Assembly (NCBI GenBank): GCA_944990035.1
Contig: CALYLX010000156.1
Location: 310,001 to 374,000, forward strand
Direction: 5' to 3'
DNA length: 64,000 bases
Source: Clitopilus passeckerianus
Lineage: Eukaryota; Basidiomycota; Agaricomycetes; Agaricales; Entolomataceae
Within the stretch, counting starts at the first letter, position 1. Each line of letters starts with the position of its first letter. A program made the position numbers and the translations under genes. A model generated the notes under the pieces. The model was not told the DNA's origin and did no database searches. It saw only the letters and a list, made by a program, of their open reading frames with translations. This document shows positions 54,727-63,622 of the stretch, piece by piece.

Positions 54727-55551
54727 ATGGGACTTCAGGAATTTCTCGCCAAGTCGTTCTCCATCTTGACTGCTGGTGTCTTCGTTTACGCCTTCCAAGT
54801 CTGCGTCCACGGCCTCCGCACCTCTCAATTCCCGGAACTCCAGCCTGAACGTCTGACCATCCACGCCTTTCGTCAGCTCTGGACTTGGTCAACCATAATC
54901 ATACGGTTAATAAGACGAAATATTCCTGCCGTCCCCGTTGAATTGGTCGTGTTTTCTCGAATCGCCATTCCGTATATCGCTGGACTGGTCATATGTGCTG
55001 TCGTCTGCAGGCTCTCCTGGATTATCTTGCGTCACCTCTTCCAACGATCTCGGCACATTCTCGCCAAGGCGGATTCTTCTCAATGCGAGGCTGTTGCTGC
55101 TGAGGAGCTAGAATCGGATTCGGAAGAGGCTGAGGCTGCTATAACACACAAGGAGGCTTGTTCCCAAACGAGCGTGTTGGAAATTGGGAATCAAGAGGAG
55201 CCGGAGAGCAGTGAACAGCGAAACCCTCCTACCAATAGTCGTGACGCCTACGCCGCCGTCTGGGTACAAATTGTCAAAGAGAGAAAGGACTGGTCGGATA
55301 CGACGAAAAATTTGACTGCAAGCATCTATACCCTGGCTGATTCTTGGAAGGAGACTATGGGAAAAGCCGACGAAAAGAGCGTTGAACTCAAGGCGCTCAA
55401 GGATGATACTCAGGTGCTTCGGGGCCAATTATACGATGCTCGGAAGCAAGTGTCCGCTATTGGCTTGGAGAACAGGACTTTGCGCACCGAGAATGGGCGA
55501 CTTCAGAAGGAGGTGTATAAGTTGGCAAGTCGTTTTCGCCCCAAAGTCTAG
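54727..55551 (+). CDS. Membrane-anchored coiled-coil protein, family subtype II, tail shortened (274 aa)
   Basis: An in-frame ATG exists at 54547, but it lies before the promoter element, so 54727 (MGLQEFLAKSFSILTAGVFV) is chosen. Hydrophobic segments KSFSILTAGVFVYAFQVCVH and IPYIAGLVICAVVCRLSWII match the positions in the paralogue at 30045, as does HAFRQLWTWSTIIIRLIRRN. An acidic linker, the coil (SVELKALKDDTQVLRGQLYD) and the family block TENGRLQKEVYKLASRF follow. The protein then ends at RFRPKV, where the paralogue continues ~35 residues to RRAYRPWFFPKA. The last PKV/PKA may still align, so an internal deletion in the tail is likely. Otherwise intact. Confidence 0.8.
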   Translation: MGLQEFLAKSFSILTAGVFVYAFQVCVHGLRTSQFPELQPERLTIHAFRQLWTWSTIIIRLIRRNIPAVPVELVVFSRIAIPYIAGLVICAVVCRLSWIILRHLFQRSRHILAKADSSQCEAVAAEELESDSEEAEAAITHKEACSQTSVLEIGNQEEPESSEQRNPPTNSRDAYAAVWVQIVKERKDWSDTTKNLTASIYTLADSWKETMGKADEKSVELKALKDDTQVLRGQLYDARKQVSAIGLENRTLRTENGRLQKEVYKLASRFRPKV

Positions 55552-56361
55552 GGACAAAATATTGACCAACGGCGTCAATATAGAGATTACTGTAGTACCT
55601 GGTATCAAGGGATTTCAATTGCATATTTTATATCGTACAGTCTTCATTGTGTATCACATATCCTTGTAACTATTATCCTACAAGCTCAATTATTTGAGTT
55701 TGAAATCCCAATGCTGGTGCAAAGCCTTCATCGGCGACGGATTTCGGAAGGGTTCAAGAGCGGATCAATTTTAAGATTTGGTTGCCGAAGTCCGACACTG
55801 ACCGAGCCGAAAGGGGGCATGGCACTTAACCATCACCTCATTCAACTTCAAGCAGCGACTGCGGAAAGAATTCTGGTTCTATCGCAGTTCTGAAAGGATT
55901 TAGGGACTCTCGGTCGTACCTGTACTCATCAAGCTCACTCAAAAGCTTCACATTGCCTCTTAATCAAACGAACGGGGAGCGATGACCTGAAGACAGAACT
56001 GCCAAACCCTCAGGTTTCTGAGCCCGACTTGGCTGCTAAGAAACGTTGCATACGAACTCACTACGCCTGGGAGGGCCTACACTGAACACTATGGCTTAAG
56101 CTATGCTAGACAGTCTTCTATCAGAGGATCCAAATCTTCGCAGAGTCAATGGTATGTGTTGTCCGACGAACTAATGGTAGCTGAACTCAGGTGCAGTTTA
56201 TCCTCAGATTGAGTGACCATACAGTCATTCGACACCCTCAAAACCTCGTTCAAACTGGTTTACAGAAACTTCACTCGTTCCTCAAGTAGCCCAGATGTCG
56301 TGACCTAACACGAACTTCCTATTCAAGCCCTTTGAGGCTGGCATTGTAACATGAACCGGCG
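55552..56361. other. Intergenic
   Basis: 3' flank of the gene at 54727, then sequence upstream of the next promoter. CGAACTTCCTATTCAAG at about 56309-56325 is shared with 38747-38767 (inverted) and 63476-63492. No gene seen. Confidence 0.45.
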
Positions 56362-56394
56362 TCAAACAAGTGCAATGGGAGGACGACCATAAAA
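56362..56394 (+). promoter_or_regulatory. Shared family promoter (TCAAACAAGTGCAAT + CATAAAA)
   Basis: Consensus at 56362-56376, then GGGAGGACGAC and CATAAAA at 56388-56394; ATG at 56457 is 62 bases on. Confidence 0.8.
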
Positions 56395-56456
56395 ACCCAC
56401 ACCCTTGGTAGAAAACTGCAGTTCTATCGTTCCCATTCTACCATAACAGTCCAAAG

Positions 56457-58556
56457 ATGTTTCGCTCTCACCTCATCATTCAAGCTATCATTACTCTTCT
56501 TCTTACCATTGGGCACTTGGCGTTGGCCAACCCTACGGTACTTACGTTCGTCAATCACCTTCACCTTCTATGCCACCACCTCCTCGCCAATGTGAAGGCC
56601 CGCTGCTCGTCATGGCTGTTTCTCTTAGTCGACAGAACAGTCCTCGATTCCAGCCCTCCAATGGCTCGCGTCCTCCGTTATCGCCCACGCCCACGGCGAC
56701 GTATCAGAAACCCAGTGGATCGCTGCCTCGCCGTCAACCACCTCTTAGGGAAGATTCACAGCGCCTTCCAGCTATGTTCAAGGGTGCTCGCCTCGATCCT
56801 CGCCATTACCGCATGCGTTATCTTGGACATCCCCGTCGTCATCCGCTTCATCTTCCAGATCTACTTCTCGACGTGGCTTGCCTTCGACTCTATGCTCGCC
56901 TTTCACCTCGCTGGAAAAGAACGAACAGGATCCCGTCCCTGTTCTGCGAGTGATGAAGAGCACACCGTAATCCGGCAGCTACGCGAGGAGTTGGAGGTCA
57001 CCAAGCAGGAGAATAAGGCGTTGAAGGCGGAAAAGGCAGCGAGTTGCATCTGGGTGGCTGGTGTCAGGCGTGTGATGAAGTTGCAGAAGGCGAGGGTTGA
57101 TGCTCTGAAGACCAGACTACGTGTTCAGAAAGCCAAGGGTCATGAACTGGAGGTGGTTAAGGGAAAGGTGGTGGAGCTGCAGGAGGAGATTCGCACCTTG
57201 AAGGAGGAAAGGCTTCGATGAAGAAGGAGCTGGAACAATCAATGGAGAAGGTTGAGGTGATCAAAGCTCAGAACCAGCAGCTAGGCGAGGACCTGCAGTC
57301 GGCCAAGAAGGCTGTAGAAACCCTGACCGCCAATGTCATCCAGACCGAGAAAGGAAGATGAACATACGATGAGAGTTAAGGCCGAGTCCGAGGTTACTAC
57401 TCTCCGCGCTCGGGTTAGCTCGTTGGGCACAGAATTGAAGGAAGCGAAGATGGATAGAGTGGTTGATTTGTTGGTTTTGAAGAAGGAGAGGGATGGTCGG
57501 ATTGTTGAGAGGGTAGCTATGGAGAAGGTCAAGGAGGCGCACGCAGAGGAGACGAAGGACCTGCGCCTCCAGCTCGTTAAAGCACACTCATCAGCGAACA
57601 ACAGCACTTTGGAACTCGAAGCCGCCAAGCAGGACAAGGCAGCCGTTCAAGAAGAGCTTCACCACGTCCAGGGCCAACTCACCATCATCTCCGAGGAAAA
57701 CATCACCCTAGGCACCGGGAACAAGGTACTCCACCAGGAAGTCGACGAGCTTCGCTCCAACGGCTCAGGTACAAGCCGAGTTAATGAAGATATTGCGCCG
57801 GAAGGAGAGGCGAACGACGCTGATGGAGCCGAATACGATGATCCTCTAGAGTCTTTGGACAAGCTCAAGAGCTATTTCGCCGCCCGGGATGGTTATCGCA
57901 AAGATGTCAAGATGGGAGGCACAGGAGTCGCTACTGGAAATGCCGATGAACACGAAGAGATGGTAATTCCGGACGAAGCGGAGAACACCCTCCTGAACGA
58001 CACTGGCAATGGATCCCTCATCGTCGAAGCCAAGTCACTGGTGGATACTAGGGAGATGAAGGAGGACTCGAAGACCGCCACTGAGGATGATTCTTCCACC
58101 GTCAAGGACCACAATACCCCGCTTGTGGTTCCGACGACGGTTAAGGAAGAATCTTCTGCACATGACCGCCATGTGTGTACCAGTCTTTGCGCGCTCGTCC
58201 TCCCTCTACCTCAAGCCTCCCCTCCCTCGGTCAAGTCTGTCCCCATCTACGAGACGCCCAGGCCTGTCGTTCAACCAAACCTGTTTCCCATTGTATGTCC
58301 GCCATCCCCGTCGCCCCTCCCGTTACCGGTCCCTCTTGAATTACCCTCGTCGCTCACGCTGGGTGCCGTTGACGTTACTGCCCATGATCTCGATACTGCC
58401 TCTCTCCTGCCGCAGAAGAAATCAAGGCCTAGGCGTCGGCGTAGGCATGGGGTCAAGGAGGACGGAGGAAGCGGAACTCCTGCACCTGCCCCTGCCCCAT
58501 CATCCAGTCGTTCCCGTCGTTCCCATCGCCCTTGGTTCTTTAAGCCGAAGGCTTAG
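56457..58556 (+). CDS. Large membrane-anchored coiled-coil protein, subtype I, with two compensating indels
   Basis: Paralogue of the gene at 36541. It starts MFRSHLIIQAIITLLLTIGH, with further hydrophobic segments LASILAITACVILDIPVVIR and FQIYFSTWLAFDSMLAFHLA, then SRPCSASDEEH and the coil. The frame breaks at about 57205, where GAGGAAAGG lacks one A relative to the paralogue. The coil continues in another frame (MKKELEQSMEKVEVIKAQNQ, LGEDLQSAKKAVETLTANVI) and returns to the first frame near 57348 with one extra A. After that it is open to the end: SEVTTLRARVSSLGTELKEA, VLHQEVDELRSNG, LDKLKSYFAARDG, and RRSHRPWFFKPKA. Taken literally, the first frame stops at 57221 (255 aa) and the rest is separate (57333-58556). 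Both indels are in A runs, so base-call error or recent mutation are both possible. Confidence 0.75.
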
Positions 58557-59039
58557 TCTGTTTATGGATCTGATTTATATTTGTGAATATCTATTGCTCA
58601 TTTGTGTACATACCTTGTCTTACATTCACATTCTTTACTGTTTCCTTTACCTTTTACTCTGTCCTTTGATCTGTGATAAGGACGCGGACTCCATTCGTTT
58701 TTCCGATATTTCCTTCCTTGGATTTTCTTTAGATTCGGGCCGTCCTTCGATTTGGTTCATACCTTTCCCTTTGCCTTTTTCAAGTGCTTTCACGAATTGG
58801 GTCAAGATCAATTGCATTGGAACCAGAATAGAATTTTTGATCACTACTTCGTATGCTATCTTTACGACTTCGGTCAGTTCTGGGCAGTCGAGTTGGTGCA
58901 TTCTCAAAGTTGGGTAAGGATGCAATGCGTTTAAATTCCCTGACCCCGAATTTACAAGCAGGGTACAACATGAACAAAACACCCCACTGAGACGCAGCAA
59001 GCGTAGTAGTAAACGAACACCATATGCCTCGGCACAAAT
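58557..59039. other. Convergent 3' region
   Basis: 3' flanks of the coiled-coil gene (plus) and secreted protein B (minus). T-rich after the stop codon. No gene. Confidence 0.5.
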
Positions 59040-59403
59040 CTACTTTCCACAACTATCGTACCCCTCAGTCGAACCCGCAATGCATTTCCCTCCATCCTTC
59101 GTACAATCCTCCTTGAGCTTGATAATTCCACTATTCCCACCGATGCAGTCGAATAGCGTCTGCTTGTAGTCAGTGATTATGACGCTGTCGTTCAAGTGCT
59201 GCCTGATCTGGGGCCCGTAACTCCCTTCAATAAAGGATACTTCGTGTTAGCACCTCAGAGCTGCCACTGAGGGTGGCATGAAAGAATTCACCGATTTTTT
59301 CCAGGGAGTATCCGCAGTAGATCAGCCCCCGTTGACAACTGGCGGCATAAGTGGATGCAGCAAGTGCGGTAGTGATAGCGACAAGAGAGATAGAAACACG
59401 CAT
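59040..59403 (-). CDS. Small secreted cysteine-rich protein B, second copy (98 aa)
   Basis: MRVSISLVAITTALAASTYA signal peptide, then ASCQRGLIYCGYSLEKI. A phase-1 intron (GTGAATTC...TTGAAG) joins SYGPQIRQHLNDSVIITDY, QTLFDCIGGNSGIIKLKEDC and TKDGGKCIAGSTEGYDSCGK, with TAG at 59040-59042. It differs from the copy at 35723 at only a handful of residues, and all six mature cysteines are kept. TATAAATA lies at 59492-59485 on the minus strand. The near-identity of the proteins compared with the more diverged promoter and intron suggests purifying selection or recent duplication. Confidence 0.8.
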
Positions 59404-61268
59404 TGTGTGATGGTTTGGCTGAGTTGGGAGGTTGCTTTGAGCTTTGTTGAGAACTCTGGTGTATAAGAGCGTTGACCTTTGCAGTATTTATAGTCGAACT
59501 CTACATAGGGTACCCGGTGGTTCGCTTTTGGCCAAGAGTTGAATTCCTGTCTCTCGTCAATCCGTTCTCGGTCAGTTCAAACAAGCTTTAATTTGTGTTA
59601 TGAGAATCCTCGAAGCCGAATGTTCGTAGTCGGGTCCACGCTTTCGTAAATCGTAAATCTTTATGCCGTGAAATCGGAATCCATTGTTCCCGGAGGCATC
59701 GACCTTCTAGCTCGTTTCGAGACTTTGGCTTTGCGAGGAGCGCAGTATCGAGACTAAAAGAGCTGATTAGTGATGCATCATGATATGTAGCTGATGCTGG
59801 GGTTCCAGCTTTTTACGTTCCGGCTCACGTTACACGTTCCGGATCTACGTTCCCGTTCCATTGATACGTTCCCGAAGTACGTTCCACGTGCGTTCCAAAC
59901 ACTTGATTGTAGACGTATTTCTGCTGTATTTGAATGCCAATTAGTGGAGACTATGTAGAGATCGCCAGTAATTCTAGCCTTTTGCTTCCGTTTTCGAACC
60001 CGGCGAGCCTTTGGCTTATTTTTGACGCTTGAGGTCACCCCCTTGATCGGCAACTCCACATAGAACGTCCGGGGGCCGGATCCCTGATAAATACGTGGTA
60101 GACGCATTGCAAAGCCCCCTAGGATACACAGTTAAGCACAGAATGTACACATAGCTCTCATTGAGGTTTCAAATGAGTCGAAATTACTTTTAGCATTGAC
60201 ATGGCAAGATAATGACCAGAATGTGGGCCTTGGGGAGTTTTGAGATGGGAGAAAAGGTAAAAATTATACAAGTGGGCTTATAGTAATATTTTCATGGCGA
60301 TCGAAATTCTCGATCACTTTTGCGTAAGAAGCCTTAGCAGGTTGCGGGCTTTGGATTTTGATTGGGAACCTTGTTATCTTGGATTAAGTGCCGCCTTGCG
60401 TCATTATGGCGTGGCTCGTTCGTAGTTCCAGAGTTACAATTTACACATTTCTGTGGCGCATAATGGCATCATTCTAGCCCATGATGGGGATTATCACGGC
60501 TGATATCATTCATTCCATGATCTTATGAAATGTAGATGATGAAGCGCACTGTAAAGATTATGCCCTGAGCGTGTGGGCTTCTAGTGAGCCTGGCATACTT
60601 GAGAGGCCAACATTTGAGTAGGGCTTCCTGCAAAGCGACGGGGTCCCGACGCTTGGCTCGAAAAAGTCAGATACGCAGAGTGTCACAGAGGCTTCAATTC
60701 GGCATTATTGAGCCCCCGTCTACTAGAAGACCCCACTTTACCTTTGGGCCCTGAGCGAATGACACATACTTTGCATTGGGACGGAGAATTTTGAACTTTT
60801 CGGTTCAACATAGACATCTTGAAGCGAACAATGTCGGTTTCGGGCTGGCGGTGACTCTTTGCTCCGAGTCTGAATTGAATCTGATGGCACACTTCATCTC
60901 CACATTGCCAAAGTAACTTTGTTCAGGCCTGAAAAGGCTTGATACGGCACCGGTAGCGAGTCGAGGATGCGAAAAGAACGGCTTGGCGTCTGTGTTGATT
61001 ACTCTAGGGAACCAGGATAGGAACTTTCAATGAAACCCCCTACGAAATTTTGTCTTGGCGCCCGGTCTGGTGGTACCAAACCAACTGCCGCGCTCGTAGC
61101 TGGAAAGCTACTCTGGCAACAAACTAGCTCTACCGAGGTCGGAGATGCTTACACCAAGGAGGTGCATAGCTGACCTACGAAGGAAATCTATTTAATGGCC
61201 TAGAGAGTCTGCATATTCTCTCCAGAGCCCAACCGTTCACAACTCGAACGCAACTCATCTGCCACATC
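59404..61268. other. Divergent promoter region of secreted proteins B and A, with insertion
   Basis: TATAAATA for B at 59485-59492 (minus) and TATTTAAT for A at 61189-61196 (plus). Flanks match 34418-35722 inverted; about 59775-60410 has no counterpart there. A minus-strand frame at 59778-60107 crosses the ACGTTCC array and is probably not a gene. Confidence 0.5.
59815..59896 (+). repeat. ACGTTCC short-repeat cluster
   Basis: ACGTTCC at 59815, 59834, 59847, 59866 and 59879, plus CGTTCC at 59854 and 59891: seven copies in 82 bases at irregular spacing of 6-19. It lies inside the ~0.6-kb insertion. Confidence 0.75.
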
Positions 61269-61784
61269 ATGCATTTCTTCACAACCATTCTGGCCGCCGT
61301 CTCCTTGCTTGTAGCTTCGGCATCTGCTGCCGTCTGCAAGCAAGGTAGCAAGTACTGTGGAGGTGGATTGATGGAACTTAGTGAGTATTTTTTTCGATCT
61401 CATCGTCTCTCTGTGTTCTCTTTCTTATCGCTTGTTCTAGATAACCTTTACACTGACCAGATCGCTCAGCATATCTACGACCTCAATCTACCCAACCCCG
61501 AAGGCCAGGGTTATAGCATTCTCGGCGATTACAGGCGCATGGTCTTCGACTGCATTGGTGGACCAGATGGCCTCATCAAGTACACGTTCACTCCTCCAGA
61601 GGGCACTATCTGCTATCAATATCCCACCAAGTACGGAACCACGGCAATTACCGCACCTGCCAGTGCCCCCAAATCCGACGAACCATTCTACCAGGTGGGA
61701 GGCGAGGCCAAATTCCATTATGGGGCCAGGGAATGCTACACTGGTGTATACCATGACAATGGCTTTTACCATTGGGGGTTGTAA
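61269..61784 (+). CDS. Small secreted protein A, second copy
   Basis: MHFFTTILAAVSLLVASASA signal peptide, then AVCKQGSKYCGGGLMEL. A 60-nt intron at 61381-61440 (GTGAGT...TTCTAG) joins NNLYTDQIAQHIYDLNLPNP, YRRMVFDCIGGPDGLIKYTF, GTICYQYPTK and FHYGARECYTGVYHDNGFYH, ending WGL at 61784. Spliced length 151 aa. The intron has no stop and a length divisible by three, so an unspliced message would encode a 171-aa protein with 20 extra residues; the 59-nt intron of the copy at 33882 would instead break the frame. Five mature cysteines. Pair partner of secreted protein B at 59040. Confidence 0.8.
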   Translation: MHFFTTILAAVSLLVASASAAVCKQGSKYCGGGLMELSEYFFRSHRLSVFSFLSLVLDNLYTDQIAQHIYDLNLPNPEGQGYSILGDYRRMVFDCIGGPDGLIKYTFTPPEGTICYQYPTKYGTTAITAPASAPKSDEPFYQVGGEAKFHYGARECYTGVYHDNGFYHWGL

Positions 61785-63135
61785 TCGGCCGCCTGCCCTT
61801 CGTCTCCTCGTGTCATGCTTTGGATAAATCGATCACACTCCTTACCGGTTTCCTTCTTCGATTCAGTATATACCTTCCAGAGTACGAATGGAGTAAAACA
61901 CGTATTTCTTCACTTGATATGAAAGTACACACCATGTATCCTCTCGCTCGTTTATAATTACTTGTCCCTCCGAGCCACTCACCGCTTTGGTAAAAACCAA
62001 GGCCAGCGCCGAGTATGACCACTCAAGTCGATCCAGACATACCTATTTCAGAAGATTTATTAAGGAGGATGTCATTGCGGTTAGATTACTGCAGATGAAG
62101 GCGTCCCTAATGCGCATTCGAACTCTTCGCGAGAGCCATGGGTCGATAGGACTTTGAGGATTGGCAGAAGTCCAACAATATTGAAGCATGAACGCAGTAT
62201 CAAGCGATGCCGAGCTATAATCAGGTCGACAATACTAGTGTCAGCCTGAGAGCAGGGTAGAAGCGCTTTGCATGGACCTGGTGATTCTCTCGCCACATCC
62301 GGCGTATACTGCTTCACGTCCTGCATCATAATAAGGAGCCCATATATCAGCAAGTAGCGTCAATAATACAGGGTTGGAGGCCATTCAATTCGAAGAAGAA
62401 TTGGGATCCTCGCGTTCAATCACTTTGACACTAGGAAATGCCCAATTACAATAGGTTGGAGGAGAAGTGATGGGGGAAAACACATCTCCCGTGCAGATAT
62501 CGTGTCCATGACACCCGCTCGCGCCTGCACGGTGCTAGAGGCCCTGTACTAGGTGTGAGTTGATACCTGTAGAGATTCAAGTATTGAGATAGTATGATTT
62601 GGGTTGAAGACGCACCGGACCGGTGAGCCATTGCGTGGAGATCTCGACGATGATCACGTGCATTCGATCCTCGTCAGTGGCAACTTTCTCGGACGACGCT
62701 TGGATTGGACGACGCATCTCCGCACCTTTCCTCTAACGACACACAACCTTCGCTGCGTTGTCAAACTCTACTATGGCCTTGGAACGTTAACTTTAAGGGC
62801 CTTAGGAGCTCAATGGCCGCTTGAATAGGCAAAAGACATACATCTCGTTTGGCTACTGTTAGCTCGGGTGCACAATGCCTCAATTTGGCACCACCACGGT
62901 GTCCTGAGCCATCACGGCAAAAGAGCTCGAGATATCTTCGACCTGGGCCGTTATGGGGTGCAGCCTTCGGTACGTTGTAAAGTGCCTACGGAACGCGTTC
63001 TGAGCTCATATTCTCTGCGTAGGCTGCCCTCACCTACCATTCTGTGCTCCTTCCGGCCTGAACATCTACCGACCAGAGCACTTTAGACCTACCTACCGAC
63101 CGGCTGATCGAACAAAGGATACAAGGGATCCCTCT
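61785..63135. other. Intergenic, 1.35 kb
   Basis: No counterpart in the left arm was noticed. Frames at 62081-62353 (minus) and 62604-62828 (plus) have no recognisable content or splice partners. Confidence 0.35.
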
Positions 63136-63389
63136 TTGCAGGCGTTCATGCCGCAGAAATGGGGTGTATTGGGACCCATCCTGGATTCAAACGAATCCTG
63201 CATTTGGAATCCGAAGGTTGAAAGCGTCATTATTGGACAAAATGAAGTGACTACGACGAATCTACTAGCAATATCCTCGGGAGAAAATCAATATGTTACC
63301 CCCCGGATACTCGAAGGTATGTTTTTAGAAGTTCACACAATCCAGCTGAACTCATTTACTCATAATTCTCGGTTCCAGCCGTCATGTAG
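63136..63389 (+). CDS. Possible small hypothetical protein or 3' exons of one
   Basis: A frame with MPQKWGVLGPILDSNESCIW and VTTTNLLAISSGENQYVTPR ends at RILE, directly before a GTATGT donor. A ~61-nt intron ending GGTTCCAG gives AVM and TAG at 63387-63389. The exon looks protein-like but is short, and no domain is recognised. It may be the end of a longer gene whose upstream exons I could not find. Confidence 0.25.
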
Positions 63390-63527
63390 ACACCAGATCT
63401 ACCCATGGGTTTTGGCCAGCCTGGCACATCTCCTCACGATTTAGCCCTCTGTTGGCCCAGCGGTGGCTACCCGATAAGAATTTCCTATTCAAGCACTTTG
63501 AGGCTGGCATTTCGACATGAGCCGGCG

Positions 63528-63560
63528 TCAAACAAGTGCAATGGGAGGACGACCATAAAA
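63528..63560 (+). promoter_or_regulatory. Shared family promoter (TCAAACAAGTGCAAT + CATAAAA)
   Basis: Consensus at 63528-63542 and CATAAAA at 63554-63560, preceded by TTTGAGGCTGGCATTTCGAC as in the copy upstream of 56457. ATG at 63623. Confidence 0.8.
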
Positions 63561-63622
63561 GCCCACCCACTAGGTAGCGAACTGCAGTTCCCTTGTTTCT
63601 TCCACACCACAACGATCCAAAG

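Larger units (their letters stand above)
56330..61784. repeat. Right arm of the inverted segmental duplication
   Basis: Order is promoter, coiled-coil subtype I (+), secreted B (-), secreted A (+), the exact mirror of 33882-38770. Intergenic similarity is interrupted by an extra ~0.6 kb at about 59775-60410. Confidence 0.75.

Noticed and set aside
59985..60010. tRNA B-box-like GGTTCGAA on the minus strand
   Set aside because: No matching A-box or acceptor stem at the right distance. No tRNA gene was found in the window.
59778..60107. Minus-strand 109-aa frame as a gene
   Set aside because: It runs through the ACGTTCC cluster and an insertion absent from the other arm; the Arg/Asn-rich composition follows from the repeat.
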